A DNA stretch of 64,000 bases from Roseburia sp. Its GTDB lineage: Bacteria; Bacillota; Clostridia; Lachnospirales; Lachnospiraceae. This document shows, piece by piece, positions 23,538 through 33,515 of this stretch. The position numbers were made by a program, and so were the translations under genes. Numbering within the stretch: the stretch's first letter is position 1; each line of letters opens with the position of its first letter. The notes below the pieces were generated by a model. That model was not told the DNA's origin, did not search any database, and saw only the letters and a list, made by a program, of their open reading frames with translations. The DNA lies in assembly GCA_022771695.1 (NCBI GenBank), contig JALEKJ010000006.1:1-64000 (forward strand), written 5' to 3'.

Positions 23538-24842
23538 ATGAAGAAAAAAGGCATTATAGCAATGTTTTTGACATTGGGAATGTTATTTTCTGCTTGCGGT
23601 GGAAATCAGGCAGAGGTGGCAGACGGGACAGAGTTTGTTCCGATGGAAGATGCTTCGCAGCAGAACGGTGAGGGAACGAACCAAGAGACACTGCCCGGAG
23701 GGAAAGTGGAATTGAAAGTGTGGGGCGCAGAGGAAGATCAGGCATTACTTGCAGAAATGGTGGAGAGTTTCAAGCAGGAGTATGCAGGAGCGGCAGACTT
23801 TGAGATTACCCTCGAGGTACAGGGGGAATCCGATAGTAGGGATAAACTGTTGGGAAATCTTGACAATGCGGCGGATGTCTTTGCATTTGCGGATGACCAG
23901 CTAATGAGTATGGTTGCTGCGGGAGTTCTCGAGCCGATTTCGAATGCGGATGAGATTGCAAGCCGTAACGTGGAAGGAGCGGTTGCGGCAGCTACAGTGA
24001 ATGATAAACTGTACGCATACCCGATGACGGCGGATAACGGCTATTTCCTTTACTATAATAAGGCATATTTTTCCGATGAAGATATCAAGACATTGGATGG
24101 AATTCTTGCGGTTGCTGCGGCAAATGGGAAAAAATTCTCAATGGAAATGACATCGGGATGGTATTTATATTCGTTCTTTGGACAAACGGGCTTGACAGTC
24201 GGTTTGAATGATGACGGTATTTCAAATTACTGTACCTGGAATGCGACAGACGGGAAGATTAAGGGTGTGGATGTTGCACAGGCATTGCTTGATATTTGTG
24301 CAAACCCCGGTTTTGCGAATAATGTAGATGGCGATTTTGTCGAAGGAGTGAAAGATGGCAGCATTATTGCCGGTGTCAGTGGTGTGTGGAACTCTACCAC
24401 AATAGAAGAAGTATGGGGAGAAAATTACGGAGCAACCAAGCTTCCGACTTATACCTGTGCCGGACAACAGATACAGATGAGTTCCTTTACCGGATATAAG
24501 ATGATCGGTGCAAATGCGTATTCAAAGTATCCGGAATGGGCTTCAAAACTTGCTGACTGGATTACCAATGAACAGAATCAGACATTACGTTTTCAGGAGC
24601 GCGGTCAGGGACCGTCAAATATCAAAGCAGCAGAGAATCCTGAGGTAGCAAAATCTTTGGCGATTCAGGCGGTACTAAAGCAGGCGGAGTATGGGAACTT
24701 ACAGCGCATTGGTGGAAGTTATTGGATGCCGGTGTGTGAATTTGCCACGGAAATGGTAAACGGAAACCCTTCCGGAAAAGAATTACAGGCACAACTGGAT
24801 AATATGGTAGACGAAATTACTGCATCAAATTCGCTGAAATAA
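23538..24842 (+). CDS. Extracellular solute-binding lipoprotein (sugar/maltodextrin type)
   Basis: This 434-residue MalE-like cluster-B binding protein has a lipoprotein signal peptide (MKKKGIIAMFLTLGMLFSAC, lipid-modified Cys20) and an acidic linker, then two lobes. Recognisable pieces are VELKVWGAEEDQALL, DNAADVFAFADDQL, KLYAYPMTADNGYFLYYNK, FVEGVKDGSIIAGVSGVWNS and WITNEQNQTLRFQERGQGPSN. It would bind an oligosaccharide outside the membrane. Unusually, no ABC permease genes accompany it. The next gene, 14 bp away, is a chemoreceptor, so it may work as a ligand presenter for chemotaxis. Ligand identity cannot be inferred. Confidence 0.88.
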   Translation: MKKKGIIAMFLTLGMLFSACGGNQAEVADGTEFVPMEDASQQNGEGTNQETLPGGKVELKVWGAEEDQALLAEMVESFKQEYAGAADFEITLEVQGESDSRDKLLGNLDNAADVFAFADDQLMSMVAAGVLEPISNADEIASRNVEGAVAAATVNDKLYAYPMTADNGYFLYYNKAYFSDEDIKTLDGILAVAAANGKKFSMEMTSGWYLYSFFGQTGLTVGLNDDGISNYCTWNATDGKIKGVDVAQALLDICANPGFANNVDGDFVEGVKDGSIIAGVSGVWNSTTIEEVWGENYGATKLPTYTCAGQQIQMSSFTGYKMIGANAYSKYPEWASKLADWITNEQNQTLRFQERGQGPSNIKAAENPEVAKSLAIQAVLKQAEYGNLQRIGGSYWMPVCEFATEMVNGNPSGKELQAQLDNMVDEITASNSLK

Positions 24843-24856
24843 GGGGAGGGTAAACG

Positions 24857-26590
24857 ATGAATAAGAAGAAACATGGGAGTATTCGAACAGCGATTATGAT
24901 TCCGGTTATCATACTTGGACTGGTTTCTGTGATTTCAAATTTTCTGGCTGTTCAGAACATTCGGAATGTAAATAAAAATGCAACCGTCATTACCGACAAT
25001 TATATGGTATGTATCGGAAAGCTTGCGGATATTGAAAATGAAACCAATAATATTCATGAACTTGCGCTTTCGCACATTATAGCGACAAATTATTCCACCA
25101 AAATCGATTTGGTGGATAATATCAAACAACAGGAGCAGATACTCGAAGGATATCTTACAGATTATGAATCTTTTGTAAATGAAGATACCGGGGAATTATA
25201 TCAGAAACTGCTTACGGACTATGATGATTTTAAAAGATTTGTCCGAAATGTAGTCGCATACAGCGCGAATACTCAGACGGCGGAAGCGTATGCCTGTGCA
25301 AATGAAGAACTTGCGGTAGCGGCGCAGAGTATGAAAACGGATATAGAAGCCATTAACGATGTGATAGGGACAGAGACCGATGCAGCAAGAGTGCAGTTTG
25401 CGGCTGCTTACCAGAGTTCTCTGGTTATCAATACGATAACGATTGTTTTAAGTATTGTAACGCTTCTGATTGTGGTATACAGTGTCATGAAACGTGTGGT
25501 AAGACCTGTTAAGGCGACAGAACGGGAACTTATGGCAATCATTGACAGCATTGATGCGAAGGATGGTGATTTGACCAAACGTATTGCAATTGTGTCAAAT
25601 GACGAGATTGCTGCTTTGGCAGGCGGTATCAATAGCTTTATGGAAAAATTGCAGCACATTTTTGGTGTTATCGTCAACAATTCCCGTAAGATGGAAGGCG
25701 TTGTGGATGAGGTAAGAGGAAGTGTCAGAACTTCGAATGACAGTGCGTCCGATTTGTCGGCGTTGACGGAAGAACTCTCCGCAACGATGGCGGAAGTAGC
25801 GAACAATACCGCAGTTATCAATGACAGGGCAAATGAAATCAGTCAGGAAGTAACTGCAATCGCAGACAGGTCGGACGATATCAATCGCTATTCGAAAGAA
25901 ATGAAGTCACGTGCGGATGAGATGGAGCGTGTTGCGAAGACAAACCGCGATTCTATCAGCGAGAAGGTGAATGCCATCTTAAGTGTTTTAAATCAGGCAA
26001 TTGAAGACAGTCATAGTGTGGATCAGGTAAATACATTGACAAATGAAATTTTAAGTATTTCGAGTCAGACGAATTTGCTTGCGCTGAATGCTTCGATTGA
26101 GGCTGCAAGGGCAGGAGAAGCGGGAAGAGGCTTTGCGGTTGTGGCAGAGGAAATCGGACAGCTTGCGAATTCCAGCAGGGATACTGCAAATCGTATTCAG
26201 GATATCAATGCGGTTGTTACGGATGCGGTACATAATCTGGCGGAGAATGCCAATAATCTGGTTACTTATATGAACGATTCCATTCTTCCGGAATTTGAGG
26301 AGTTTGTGGCAACCGGTGGTCAGTACAAAGCAGATGCAACTTATATCGAAGGTGTGATGAATGAGTTTGCAGAGAAGACAGATGAGTTGAAGAGTGTGAT
26401 GGAAGAGATTGCAGGCTCTATCAATACAATTACCAGTGCGATTGACGAAGGCGTAAACGGTGTAACCGGAGCAGCAGAGAGCACACAGGTACTTGTCGGA
26501 GATATGGATAATATTTCGAAACGAATGGATGAGAACTTTGCAATTGCGGGTGAACTGAAGAATGAGACAAGTATTTTTACCAAACTTTAA
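24857..26590 (+). CDS. Methyl-accepting chemotaxis protein
   Basis: This 577-residue receptor has TM1 at about residues 10-30, an extracellular helical sensor (about 31-190, four-helix-bundle type), TM2 at about 192-212 ([19 protein letters not shown]), HAMP to about 270, and a cytoplasmic signalling domain. The conserved hairpin tip includes [19 protein letters not shown] and [11 protein letters not shown]. No C-terminal pentapeptide for CheR/CheB tethering is visible. It follows the binding lipoprotein directly in an apparent two-gene operon and a terminator follows, suggesting a dedicated receptor-ligand-binding pair feeding the flagellar motor encoded downstream. Confidence 0.94.
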   Translation: MNKKKHGSIRTAIMIPVIILGLVSVISNFLAVQNIRNVNKNATVITDNYMVCIGKLADIENETNNIHELALSHIIATNYSTKIDLVDNIKQQEQILEGYLTDYESFVNEDTGELYQKLLTDYDDFKRFVRNVVAYSANTQTAEAYACANEELAVAAQSMKTDIEAINDVIGTETDAARVQFAAAYQSSLVINTITIVLSIVTLLIVVYSVMKRVVRPVKATERELMAIIDSIDAKDGDLTKRIAIVSNDEIAALAGGINSFMEKLQHIFGVIVNNSRKMEGVVDEVRGSVRTSNDSASDLSALTEELSATMAEVANNTAVINDRANEISQEVTAIADRSDDINRYSKEMKSRADEMERVAKTNRDSISEKVNAILSVLNQAIEDSHSVDQVNTLTNEILSISSQTNLLALNASIEAARAGEAGRGFAVVAEEIGQLANSSRDTANRIQDINAVVTDAVHNLAENANNLVTYMNDSILPEFEEFVATGGQYKADATYIEGVMNEFAEKTDELKSVMEEIAGSINTITSAIDEGVNGVTGAAESTQVLVGDMDNISKRMDENFAIAGELKNETSIFTKL

Positions 26591-26604
26591 TTGGTAGCAC
26601 AGTG

Positions 26605-26645
26605 AAATTGCGGTTTCGGCATCTTGCCAGAACCGCAATTTTGTT
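26605..26645 (+). terminator. Terminator after the chemoreceptor
   Basis: AAATTGCGGTT (26605-26615) pairs with AACCGCAATTT (26631-26641) followed by a T-rich tail. Inner bases CGGC/GCCA partly extend the stem. It separates the binding protein/MCP unit from gltX. A further small hairpin CTGCC-ATTA-GGCAG lies at 26692-26705 just before the gltX ribosome-binding site. Confidence 0.8.
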
Positions 26646-26722
26646 ATATAATTGCCTGTGGTTTCATGACCGAAAGTGAGTATTGTAAGGTCTGCCATTA
26701 GGCAGAGAAGAGGAGAATAGAC

Positions 26723-28180
26723 ATGAGTGATAAAGTTAGGACAAGATTTGCACCGAGTCCGACGGGAAGAATGCATGTGGGAAATCTGCGTTCGGCATTG
26801 TATGAATTTTTGATTGCGAAGCATGAGGGCGGTGATTTCATGCTACGTATTGAGGATACCGACCAGGAACGCTTTGTAGAAGGCGCGGTGGACATTATAT
26901 ACCGTACCATGGCAAAGACCGGCTTACAGCATGATGAGGGACCGGATAAGGATGGCGGTTATGGTCCTTATGTGCAGAGTGAGCGCATGAAAACCGGAAT
27001 TTATATGAAATATGCCAAGGAGCTGGTTGAGAAGGGAGAAGCATACTACTGCTTCTGCGATAAGGAGCGTCTGGCATCTTTAAAGACCGAAGTGGTTGAG
27101 GGTAAGGAGATTATGCTTTACGATAAGCATTGCCTTAGTCTTAGCAAGGAAGAGGTGGAAGCAAATCTTGCCGCCGGAAAACCGTTTGTTATTCGTCAGA
27201 ATATTCCAAATGAGGGGACAACGACATTTCATGATGAACTGTACGGAGATATCACCGTGGAAAATGCAGAGCTTGATGATATGATATTGATTCAGTCTGA
27301 CGGTTATCCGACCTACAATTTTGCGAATGTTGTGGATGACCATACCATGCATATCACACACGTGGTAAGAGGAAATGAGTACCTTTCCTCCGCACCGAAG
27401 TATCAGAGACTTTATGATGCATTTGGCTGGGAGTCACCGGTATATATCCATTTGCCGCTGATTACCGATGAGAACCATAAGAAACTGTCAAAGAGAAGCG
27501 GACATTCTTCTTTTGAGGATTTATTGGAACAGGGATTTTTGACGGAGGCAATTGTCAATTACATTGCATTGCTTGGTTGGAGTCCGGAAGATAATCGTGA
27601 GATATTCACACTGGATGAGCTGATTAAAGAGTTTGACTATCACAGAATCAGTAAATCACCGGCAGTATTTGATTATACGAAGTTAAAGTGGATGAATGGT
27701 GAGTACATCAAAGCAATGGATTTTGATGCATTTTATGAGATGGCTGAACCATACATTCGCGCCGTAATTAAGAAGGATCTTGACCTTAAGAAGATTGCGG
27801 CAATGGTGAAAACGCGTATCGAAGTTTTTCCGGATATTGCAGAACATATTGATTTCTTTGAAGAACTTCCGGAGTATGATATAGCGATGTATACCCACAA
27901 GAAGATGAAAACCAATGAGGAGACATCCCTTGCAGTATTGACAGAGGTACTTCCATTGCTTGAAGCACAGGAAGACTTCAGCAATGATGCATTGTATCAG
28001 ACACTCCTTAAGTATGTAGAGGAGAAAGGGGTAAAGAACGGCTATGTGATGTGGCCGATTCGTACCGCGGTTTCCGGTAAGCAGATGACACCGGGCGGTG
28101 CTACCGAATTGATGGAAGTACTTGGAAAAGAGGAATCTATTGCGCGAATCAAAAAAGGCATTTCTATGTTGCAAAAGTAA
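26723..28180 (+). CDS. gltX: Glutamyl-tRNA synthetase
   Basis: This 485-residue class I synthetase charges tRNA(Glu), and in many Firmicutes also tRNA(Gln). It shows the HIGH-type motif in [30 protein letters not shown], the glutamate-binding region, [13 protein letters not shown], and the KMSKS-type loop [12 protein letters not shown]. The C-terminal anticodon-binding part ends [16 protein letters not shown] 26723 follows AGAGGAG. The length is normal. A helicase gene follows after 12 bp, likely co-transcribed. Confidence 0.96.
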   Translation: MSDKVRTRFAPSPTGRMHVGNLRSALYEFLIAKHEGGDFMLRIEDTDQERFVEGAVDIIYRTMAKTGLQHDEGPDKDGGYGPYVQSERMKTGIYMKYAKELVEKGEAYYCFCDKERLASLKTEVVEGKEIMLYDKHCLSLSKEEVEANLAAGKPFVIRQNIPNEGTTTFHDELYGDITVENAELDDMILIQSDGYPTYNFANVVDDHTMHITHVVRGNEYLSSAPKYQRLYDAFGWESPVYIHLPLITDENHKKLSKRSGHSSFEDLLEQGFLTEAIVNYIALLGWSPEDNREIFTLDELIKEFDYHRISKSPAVFDYTKLKWMNGEYIKAMDFDAFYEMAEPYIRAVIKKDLDLKKIAAMVKTRIEVFPDIAEHIDFFEELPEYDIAMYTHKKMKTNEETSLAVLTEVLPLLEAQEDFSNDALYQTLLKYVEEKGVKNGYVMWPIRTAVSGKQMTPGGATELMEVLGKEESIARIKKGISMLQK

Positions 28181-28192
28181 GTAGAGGTATCT

Positions 28193-30040
28193 ATGAGTTT
28201 TAACACTTCTCAGCGTGAGGCCATCCTGCATAAGGATGGTCCCATGCTTGTTTTAGCCGGTCCCGGCTCAGGTAAGACCCTGGTTATCACAGAACGTACA
28301 AAATGTTTAATTCAAAAATATGGCATATCACCATCTAATATTCTGGTGATTACATTTACAAAAGCAGCGGCAACGGAGATGAAAGAACGTTTTTTTCGAT
28401 TGATGGAAGGAAAAAAATATCCGGTAACGTTCGGAACATTTCATGCTGTCTTTTTTGCTATCCTAAAACACGCATATCACTATAGCGCTGAGAACATCAT
28501 CCGCGAGGAACAGAGGGTGCAGTGTATGCGTGAAATTATTGTAAGACACCGATTGGAGTATGAGGATGAGACGGAATTTATCCAGAATATGCTTGGTGAA
28601 ATAGGACTGGTCAAAAATACAGGAATTGATATTGCACATTACTATTCGAAAAATTGTGCGGAGGAGATGTTTCGAAGAATTTACAGTGAGTATCACGAAT
28701 ATCTTTTGAAACATCGGCTGATTGATTTTGAAGATATGTTGGTCTATACATGGGAACTGCTTAGTGAGCGGAATGACATTCTTGCAGCTTGGCAGAATAA
28801 GTACCAATATATTCTGATTGATGAGTTTCAGGATATCAATAAAATCCAGTTTGACATTATAAAACTGTTGGCAGGGGCGCAGAAGAATCTGTTTGTGGTG
28901 GGAGATGATGATCAGTCTATTTACCGCTTCCGTGGAGCAAAGCCGGAGATTATGCTACGCTTTGGGGACGACTTCCCACAGGCAAAAACGGTGCTTCTTG
29001 ACACAAATTACCGTTCACAGGAGAATGTGGTGACGCATGCGCTCAACTTGATTTCACACAACAAAGAGCGTTATCAGAAACAAATTAAAGCAGCAAAGCC
29101 GGCGGAAACAGAGGTTGAGTACGCGCTTTTTGAAAACGTAAGACAGGAGAACCTGCGGATTATCCGTGACATTGCAGAGGCTATAGAACGGGGAGAAAGC
29201 TATGAAAATTTTGCGGTACTTTTCCGCACGAATACGCAGCCAAGGCTTTTGATGGAGCAGATGATGGAGTATAATATTCCGTTTCGGACGAGAGAACGTG
29301 TGCCAAATCTGTATGAACACTGGATTGCAAAAGATATCTTTGCATATATCCGGATTGCATCGGGAAGCAGGGAACGAAGAGATTTTTTACAGATTATGAA
29401 TCGTCCGAAGCGCTATATCAGCAGAGAGTCTCTGGATGAAGAATATGTAGCATTTGATGTGTGGGAATGGTTCTATGAAGAACAGCCATGGGTAGCAGAA
29501 CGCATCCGGAAATTAGAACAGGACATCAAGCGTTTGGAACGCATGAATCCGTTTGCGGCAATCAACTATATTCGCAAGGGAATCGGCTATGATGAATTTT
29601 TGGAAGAATATGCGGATTATCGTCGAATTCGTGTGGATGACCTGTATGATGTGCTGGATGAACTACAGGAAAGCACCAAGGGGTTTGACGACTTTGACGG
29701 CTGGTTTTCCCATATTGAGGAATATACGAAAGAATTAGAACGCCTGTACCGTGAGCAGGCAGACCAAAGAGCATGTGTGACGTTGGCAACGCTGCACAGT
29801 GCAAAGGGGTTAGAATATGAAAATGTATATCTGATAGATATCAATGAAGGGATTATGCCATATAAAAAGGCGGTACTGGATGCGGAAATTGAAGAAGAAC
29901 GCAGAATGTTCTATGTAGGCATGACCAGAGCAAAAAAAAATCTGCATCTCTTCTCAGTCAAACAACTGAATCAAAAAGATGCAGATATCTCGCGGTTTAT
30001 TGCGGAGTCACAGGAGAAGTCTAATCCTCCATATCGTTGA
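28193..30040 (+). CDS. UvrD/PcrA-type superfamily 1 DNA helicase
   Basis: This 615-residue 3'-5' helicase homologue shows all core motifs: GPGSGKTLV (I), TFTKAAATEMKER (Ia), LIDEFQDINKIQ (II), VGDDDQSIYRFRGA (III), DTNYRSQ (IV), TLHSAKGLEY (V) and YVGMTRAKK (VI). It is about 100 residues shorter than typical PcrA, mainly at the C-terminus and 2B region, and belongs to a compact clostridial UvrD-like group. Likely a repair or replication-restart helicase. The 3' end overlaps the convergent DUF1292 gene by 20 bp. Confidence 0.93.
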   Translation: MSFNTSQREAILHKDGPMLVLAGPGSGKTLVITERTKCLIQKYGISPSNILVITFTKAAATEMKERFFRLMEGKKYPVTFGTFHAVFFAILKHAYHYSAENIIREEQRVQCMREIIVRHRLEYEDETEFIQNMLGEIGLVKNTGIDIAHYYSKNCAEEMFRRIYSEYHEYLLKHRLIDFEDMLVYTWELLSERNDILAAWQNKYQYILIDEFQDINKIQFDIIKLLAGAQKNLFVVGDDDQSIYRFRGAKPEIMLRFGDDFPQAKTVLLDTNYRSQENVVTHALNLISHNKERYQKQIKAAKPAETEVEYALFENVRQENLRIIRDIAEAIERGESYENFAVLFRTNTQPRLLMEQMMEYNIPFRTRERVPNLYEHWIAKDIFAYIRIASGSRERRDFLQIMNRPKRYISRESLDEEYVAFDVWEWFYEEQPWVAERIRKLEQDIKRLERMNPFAAINYIRKGIGYDEFLEEYADYRRIRVDDLYDVLDELQESTKGFDDFDGWFSHIEEYTKELERLYREQADQRACVTLATLHSAKGLEYENVYLIDINEGIMPYKKAVLDAEIEEERRMFYVGMTRAKKNLHLFSVKQLNQKDADISRFIAESQEKSNPPYR

Positions 30041-30332
30041 ATTCCGCTTCATCAAGCAACTCGTCAAAGCGGTCGGAGACTGCCTCGTATTCTTCATCGC
30101 TTTCGATGTTGTCTAAGGAAGCATTGCCTTCTTCGTCCTCGGAATAGCGATAAATAAAAACTTCGCCGTCCTCGTTTGGCTCTCCTTTGTCGTCTAATGG
30201 GAGGAGAGCGATATAATCACGTTCTAAAACAGTGAAGATTGTGAGAATTTCGCATTCTACCTGACTGCCATCGTCTAAATCAAGGGTTACCAGGATATCT
30301 GTGTCTTCGTTATTTGGGTGGTTGTCTGCCAT
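30021..30332 (-). CDS. DUF1292 family protein
   Basis: This 103-residue, very acidic protein contains the DUF1292 core: DILVTLDLDDGSQVECEILT, then YIALLPL and a GEVFIYRYSEDEEGN segment, and a Glu/Asp-rich tail. DUF1292 (YrzB-like) genes are widespread in Firmicutes and lack an established function. The start is backed by GAGAGGTAA on the minus strand. Its last codons overlap the 3' end of the convergent helicase gene. Confidence 0.9.
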   Translation of the reverse strand: MADNHPNNEDTDILVTLDLDDGSQVECEILTIFTVLERDYIALLPLDDKGEPNEDGEVFIYRYSEDEEGNASLDNIESDEEYEAVSDRFDELLDEAEFNDMED

Positions 30333-30359
30333 ATTTGTTACCTCTCTTTTTATAAATTA

Positions 30360-31451
30360 TTAAATAATAGCCTGAACGTAAAGGTCCAGACGTTCTTCCA
30401 GATTAATGAATTCCTGTGGACCGGTGCGGATGGTTGGTCTGGTCAGACGTTTGTTGATTAAGACAATCTCTCCGACGGTTCCGTCATTTAAACGCACTGT
30501 GTTGTTGATATATGTGTTGGCAATGCGGTTTAAAAACGTTAGGATGTATTGCGGTTTGTATTTTTGCAAGCCTTCCTGCTCAAACTGGGCAATGACTTCA
30601 AACGGACAAAGCCCTGCACGATAGCAGCGATTGGCAGTCATGGCATCGTATACATCAGCGATTGCTACGATAGCAGCAAAGTCATCGATTTCGGCATCCT
30701 GCAGATGTTGGGGATAGCCTGAGCCATCACAGCGCTCATGATGCATAAGGGCTACATTTTTGACATGGTCGTCAAGTGCCATAGGTTTTAATAGCTCGTA
30801 TCCTAAGAGCGTGTGCTTTTGTACCTCGGAATATTCCTCAGGGGTGAGCTTTGACGGTTTTGAGATAATTTGGCTTGGTACACAGCATTTGCCGATGTCG
30901 TGCAGCATGCCGCAGAGCGTCAATAAATCAAGTTCTTTATCCGGATAACTCAGCCACATGCCAATCATTCGAGAGATGATAGCGACATTTATGCTGTGTG
31001 CATAAGTCGAATCGTCAATCTGGCGCAGATTGTGCAACATATCAAACATGGAAATCGTGGTAGTGTGCGCTGCAAACAAATTTAGTGTTTCGGTTAATAA
31101 CTCAGCGGTATCTAATTCTTTTGAGCGGAGAATACAATCATTCAGCGCAGTGCGCAAGGTAGAAATGTTGTGGTTAAACTTCTGGCTGAATATTTGATAT
31201 TCCTGACTGTGCTGAATTTTTTGTGCACGCGTTTCGAAAGGCGGATGCTGATGCAAAAACTTGTGCAAACGCTCCTCTTCATTTACTTCATCCACAATCG
31301 GTACGGATGGGACTGAGTAATAGGAAATGTGCGCAATCATCTGTGCAGTTAGAATGCTTCCTGTTTCGAAAAGGAATTGTCCCCTCGGCGTGTAGATGCG
31401 TGCCGCAGTAACCATTCCTGGTTTTAAGTCGGCAGTGAGTACCTGTTTCAT
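30360..31451 (-). CDS. HD-GYP domain protein (putative c-di-GMP phosphodiesterase)
   Basis: This 363-residue protein starts at ATG 31451 behind GAGGTGA. The frame extends 9 bp upstream to a GTG. An N-terminal region (1-130) without a known sensor domain is followed by the HD-GYP domain: SHSINVAIISRMIG-like helix, GMLHDIGKCCVP (HD), HTLLGYELL, MHHERCDGSGYP (HHE-x-x-DGxGYP) and IVAIADVYDAMTANRCYR. All metal-ligand signature residues appear present, so it may hydrolyse cyclic di-GMP, a regulator of motility versus attachment. No GGDEF or membrane segment is visible. Confidence 0.93.
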   Translation of the reverse strand: MKQVLTADLKPGMVTAARIYTPRGQFLFETGSILTAQMIAHISYYSVPSVPIVDEVNEEERLHKFLHQHPPFETRAQKIQHSQEYQIFSQKFNHNISTLRTALNDCILRSKELDTAELLTETLNLFAAHTTTISMFDMLHNLRQIDDSTYAHSINVAIISRMIGMWLSYPDKELDLLTLCGMLHDIGKCCVPSQIISKPSKLTPEEYSEVQKHTLLGYELLKPMALDDHVKNVALMHHERCDGSGYPQHLQDAEIDDFAAIVAIADVYDAMTANRCYRAGLCPFEVIAQFEQEGLQKYKPQYILTFLNRIANTYINNTVRLNDGTVGEIVLINKRLTRPTIRTGPQEFINLEERLDLYVQAII

Positions 31452-31507
31452 AAGAATCACCTCGGTATATCAATGAGATATGAGACACGTTGTATTCTGT
31501 TAAATTA

Positions 31508-31537
31508 ATGATACCATAGAACCATGTGGTAGGACAA
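31508..31537 (-). promoter_or_regulatory. Candidate promoter of the HD-GYP gene
   Basis: On the minus strand TTGTCC (31537-31532) and TATCAT (31513-31508) are spaced 18 bp apart. They lie about 60 bp upstream of the HD-GYP start, in the divergent interval shared with the GH13 gene. Medium-quality match only. Confidence 0.45.
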
Positions 31538-31631
31538 GGTATATGTAATAAAAGAAAAAGCTATACAAAAAAAAGTAAGATGGGTTATACTGTATGTATC
31601 ATGAGTGAATTAAGACAAGAGGGTGGACAGC

Positions 31632-33503
31632 ATGGGCGATACGATGAAAGAAGGAAATTATGCAAAGTATGGCGTACAAGTGCAGAGTGATGGCATAATC
31701 TTTACATTCGAAGCGGAAAAAGAGGATGAATGTAAGATTATTTTTTATGGGAAAAATCAGGAAACACTCGAAAAAATGGAAATTCCGAGCCGGTATTGCA
31801 GGGGAGCAATCCGCTCCGTCTGTATTCAGGGAAAATCTGCAAAGCATCTGCGCTATAACTATGAGATTAACGGAGAGGTCATAACCGACCCTTATGCAAG
31901 CCGTATTCTGGGCAGGGAAAAATGGAATGATAAGAGAAGGAAGAACTGTAATTATCAGGTTTGTGGTGGATATTCCTCGCCGGAATTTGATTGGGAGGAA
32001 GACAAGCAGCCGGAAATATCGCGTCAGCAGATGGTGATGTATAAGCTACATGTGAGAGGCTTCTCCATGGATGCGGGGATAAGAGGAAAGAGCAAGGGCA
32101 CATTTGCTGCTGTACGTGAACGTATTCCGTATTTTAAAAAGATGGGAATTACCACATTGGAGTTTATGCCGGTCTATGAGTTTGAGGAGCTTGTGCTGCC
32201 ACAAACTGTAGAACTACCGGATTATCTGAAATGGCAGGCAAAGGAGGAGGATATCATCAAGCCGGAGAATTCGCCGGTGCCCGATAAACTCAATTACTGG
32301 GGATACGTGCCGGGCAATTATTTTGCGGTGAAGTCTGCCTATTCCAGCACGCCGGATGCGGCACGTGAGTGGAAAGAACTGATTCGCGAATTGCATGCTA
32401 ACGGAATAGAATGTGTGATGGAGATGTTTTTTGTGGAATCACAGAACCAGAATATCATCTTAGATGCGCTGCGTTACTGGGTACGCGAATATCATGTAGA
32501 CGGCTTTCATCTTTTGGGTGAAAAGCTTCCGATTACGCTGATTGCGCAGGATGCGTGGCTGAGACGCACGAAGATTTTTTATACGGGATTTGATGAGATG
32601 CTTTTGGAGGAGCCTTGCAGGTATCCGCATCTGTTTGCATACAATGACGAATATTTATATCCGGTGCGTGCGATGCTGAATCATATGAATGGCAATTTAG
32701 AAGCACTTATGTGCCAACAGAGGAAACAGCACAAGGTGCAGGGATTTGTCAATTATATTGCAGATAACAATGGATTTAGCCTCATGGATGTTTTTAGTTA
32801 TTCCGAGAAACATAATGAGGCAAATGGTGAAGCAAACTGTGACGGAAGTAATTGGAATGTGAGTAGCAATTATGGCATGGAGGGAAAGACGGCAAAGAAA
32901 CATATAAATGCCATGCGCGAACGTCAGTTGCGCAATGCGATTGCAATTTTGATGCTTGGACAGGGGGTGCCGCTTCTCTTTGCAGGAGATGAGATGGGGA
33001 ATTCCCAGGAAGGAAATAATAACGCTTACTGCCAAGATAACCGCATTGGATGGGTGAACTGGAAGAAGAACGAGAAGTATATGTGGCTTGCGGAGTTTAC
33101 TTCCCAGATGGCAGATTTTCGAAAGAAACATCCGGTGATATCCTCCGAGAAACCGAAGTGTTTTTCTGATTATGGCAGAAAGGGATTCCCGGACTTGTCA
33201 TATCACGGTGAGAATGCTTGGATTTCCGCACTGCCTAAGGAACAGCAGGCAGTTGGGGTGATGTACTGCGGAGCGTATGAAAAGCGTGCGGATGGCAGCG
33301 AGGATGACATGATTTATGTCGGTTACAATTTCCACACAGGCCTTGGAAGACTTGCACTTCCGAAGTTGCCGGATAAGAAAAAATGGTATCTTTGTATGGA
33401 TACCGCACGAGGTAAGGAAGCATTCCTTGAAACTGAGGAAGTGCAAAGGGAAGTGCAGATTGCGGTGAAAGGGCAATCTGTTGTAATCTTGATAGGAAAA
33501 TAA
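31632..33503 (+). CDS. GH13 debranching-enzyme homologue with degenerate catalytic motifs
   Basis: This 623-residue protein has an N-terminal CBM48-like beta domain (about 1-110), a GH13 barrel of the GlgX/isoamylase/pullulanase type and a C-terminal beta domain. It retains non-catalytic signatures such as NYWGYVPGNYFAVKSAYS, SEKHNEANGEAN, QGVPLLFAGDEMGNSQEGNNNAYCQDN and IGWVNW. The four catalytic regions are altered: region I reads VMEMFFVES where D-V-V-Y-N-H is expected; region II reads DGFHLLGE and lacks the nucleophile Asp; region III lacks the acid/base Glu; region IV has NN in place of HD. It is probably a binding or regulatory pseudoenzyme of glycogen/alpha-glucan metabolism. ATG 31632 is chosen behind GAGGGTGG. 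Confidence 0.85.
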   Translation: MGDTMKEGNYAKYGVQVQSDGIIFTFEAEKEDECKIIFYGKNQETLEKMEIPSRYCRGAIRSVCIQGKSAKHLRYNYEINGEVITDPYASRILGREKWNDKRRKNCNYQVCGGYSSPEFDWEEDKQPEISRQQMVMYKLHVRGFSMDAGIRGKSKGTFAAVRERIPYFKKMGITTLEFMPVYEFEELVLPQTVELPDYLKWQAKEEDIIKPENSPVPDKLNYWGYVPGNYFAVKSAYSSTPDAAREWKELIRELHANGIECVMEMFFVESQNQNIILDALRYWVREYHVDGFHLLGEKLPITLIAQDAWLRRTKIFYTGFDEMLLEEPCRYPHLFAYNDEYLYPVRAMLNHMNGNLEALMCQQRKQHKVQGFVNYIADNNGFSLMDVFSYSEKHNEANGEANCDGSNWNVSSNYGMEGKTAKKHINAMRERQLRNAIAILMLGQGVPLLFAGDEMGNSQEGNNNAYCQDNRIGWVNWKKNEKYMWLAEFTSQMADFRKKHPVISSEKPKCFSDYGRKGFPDLSYHGENAWISALPKEQQAVGVMYCGAYEKRADGSEDDMIYVGYNFHTGLGRLALPKLPDKKKWYLCMDTARGKEAFLETEEVQREVQIAVKGQSVVILIGK

Positions 33504-33515
33504 GGAAAGTAAAAA

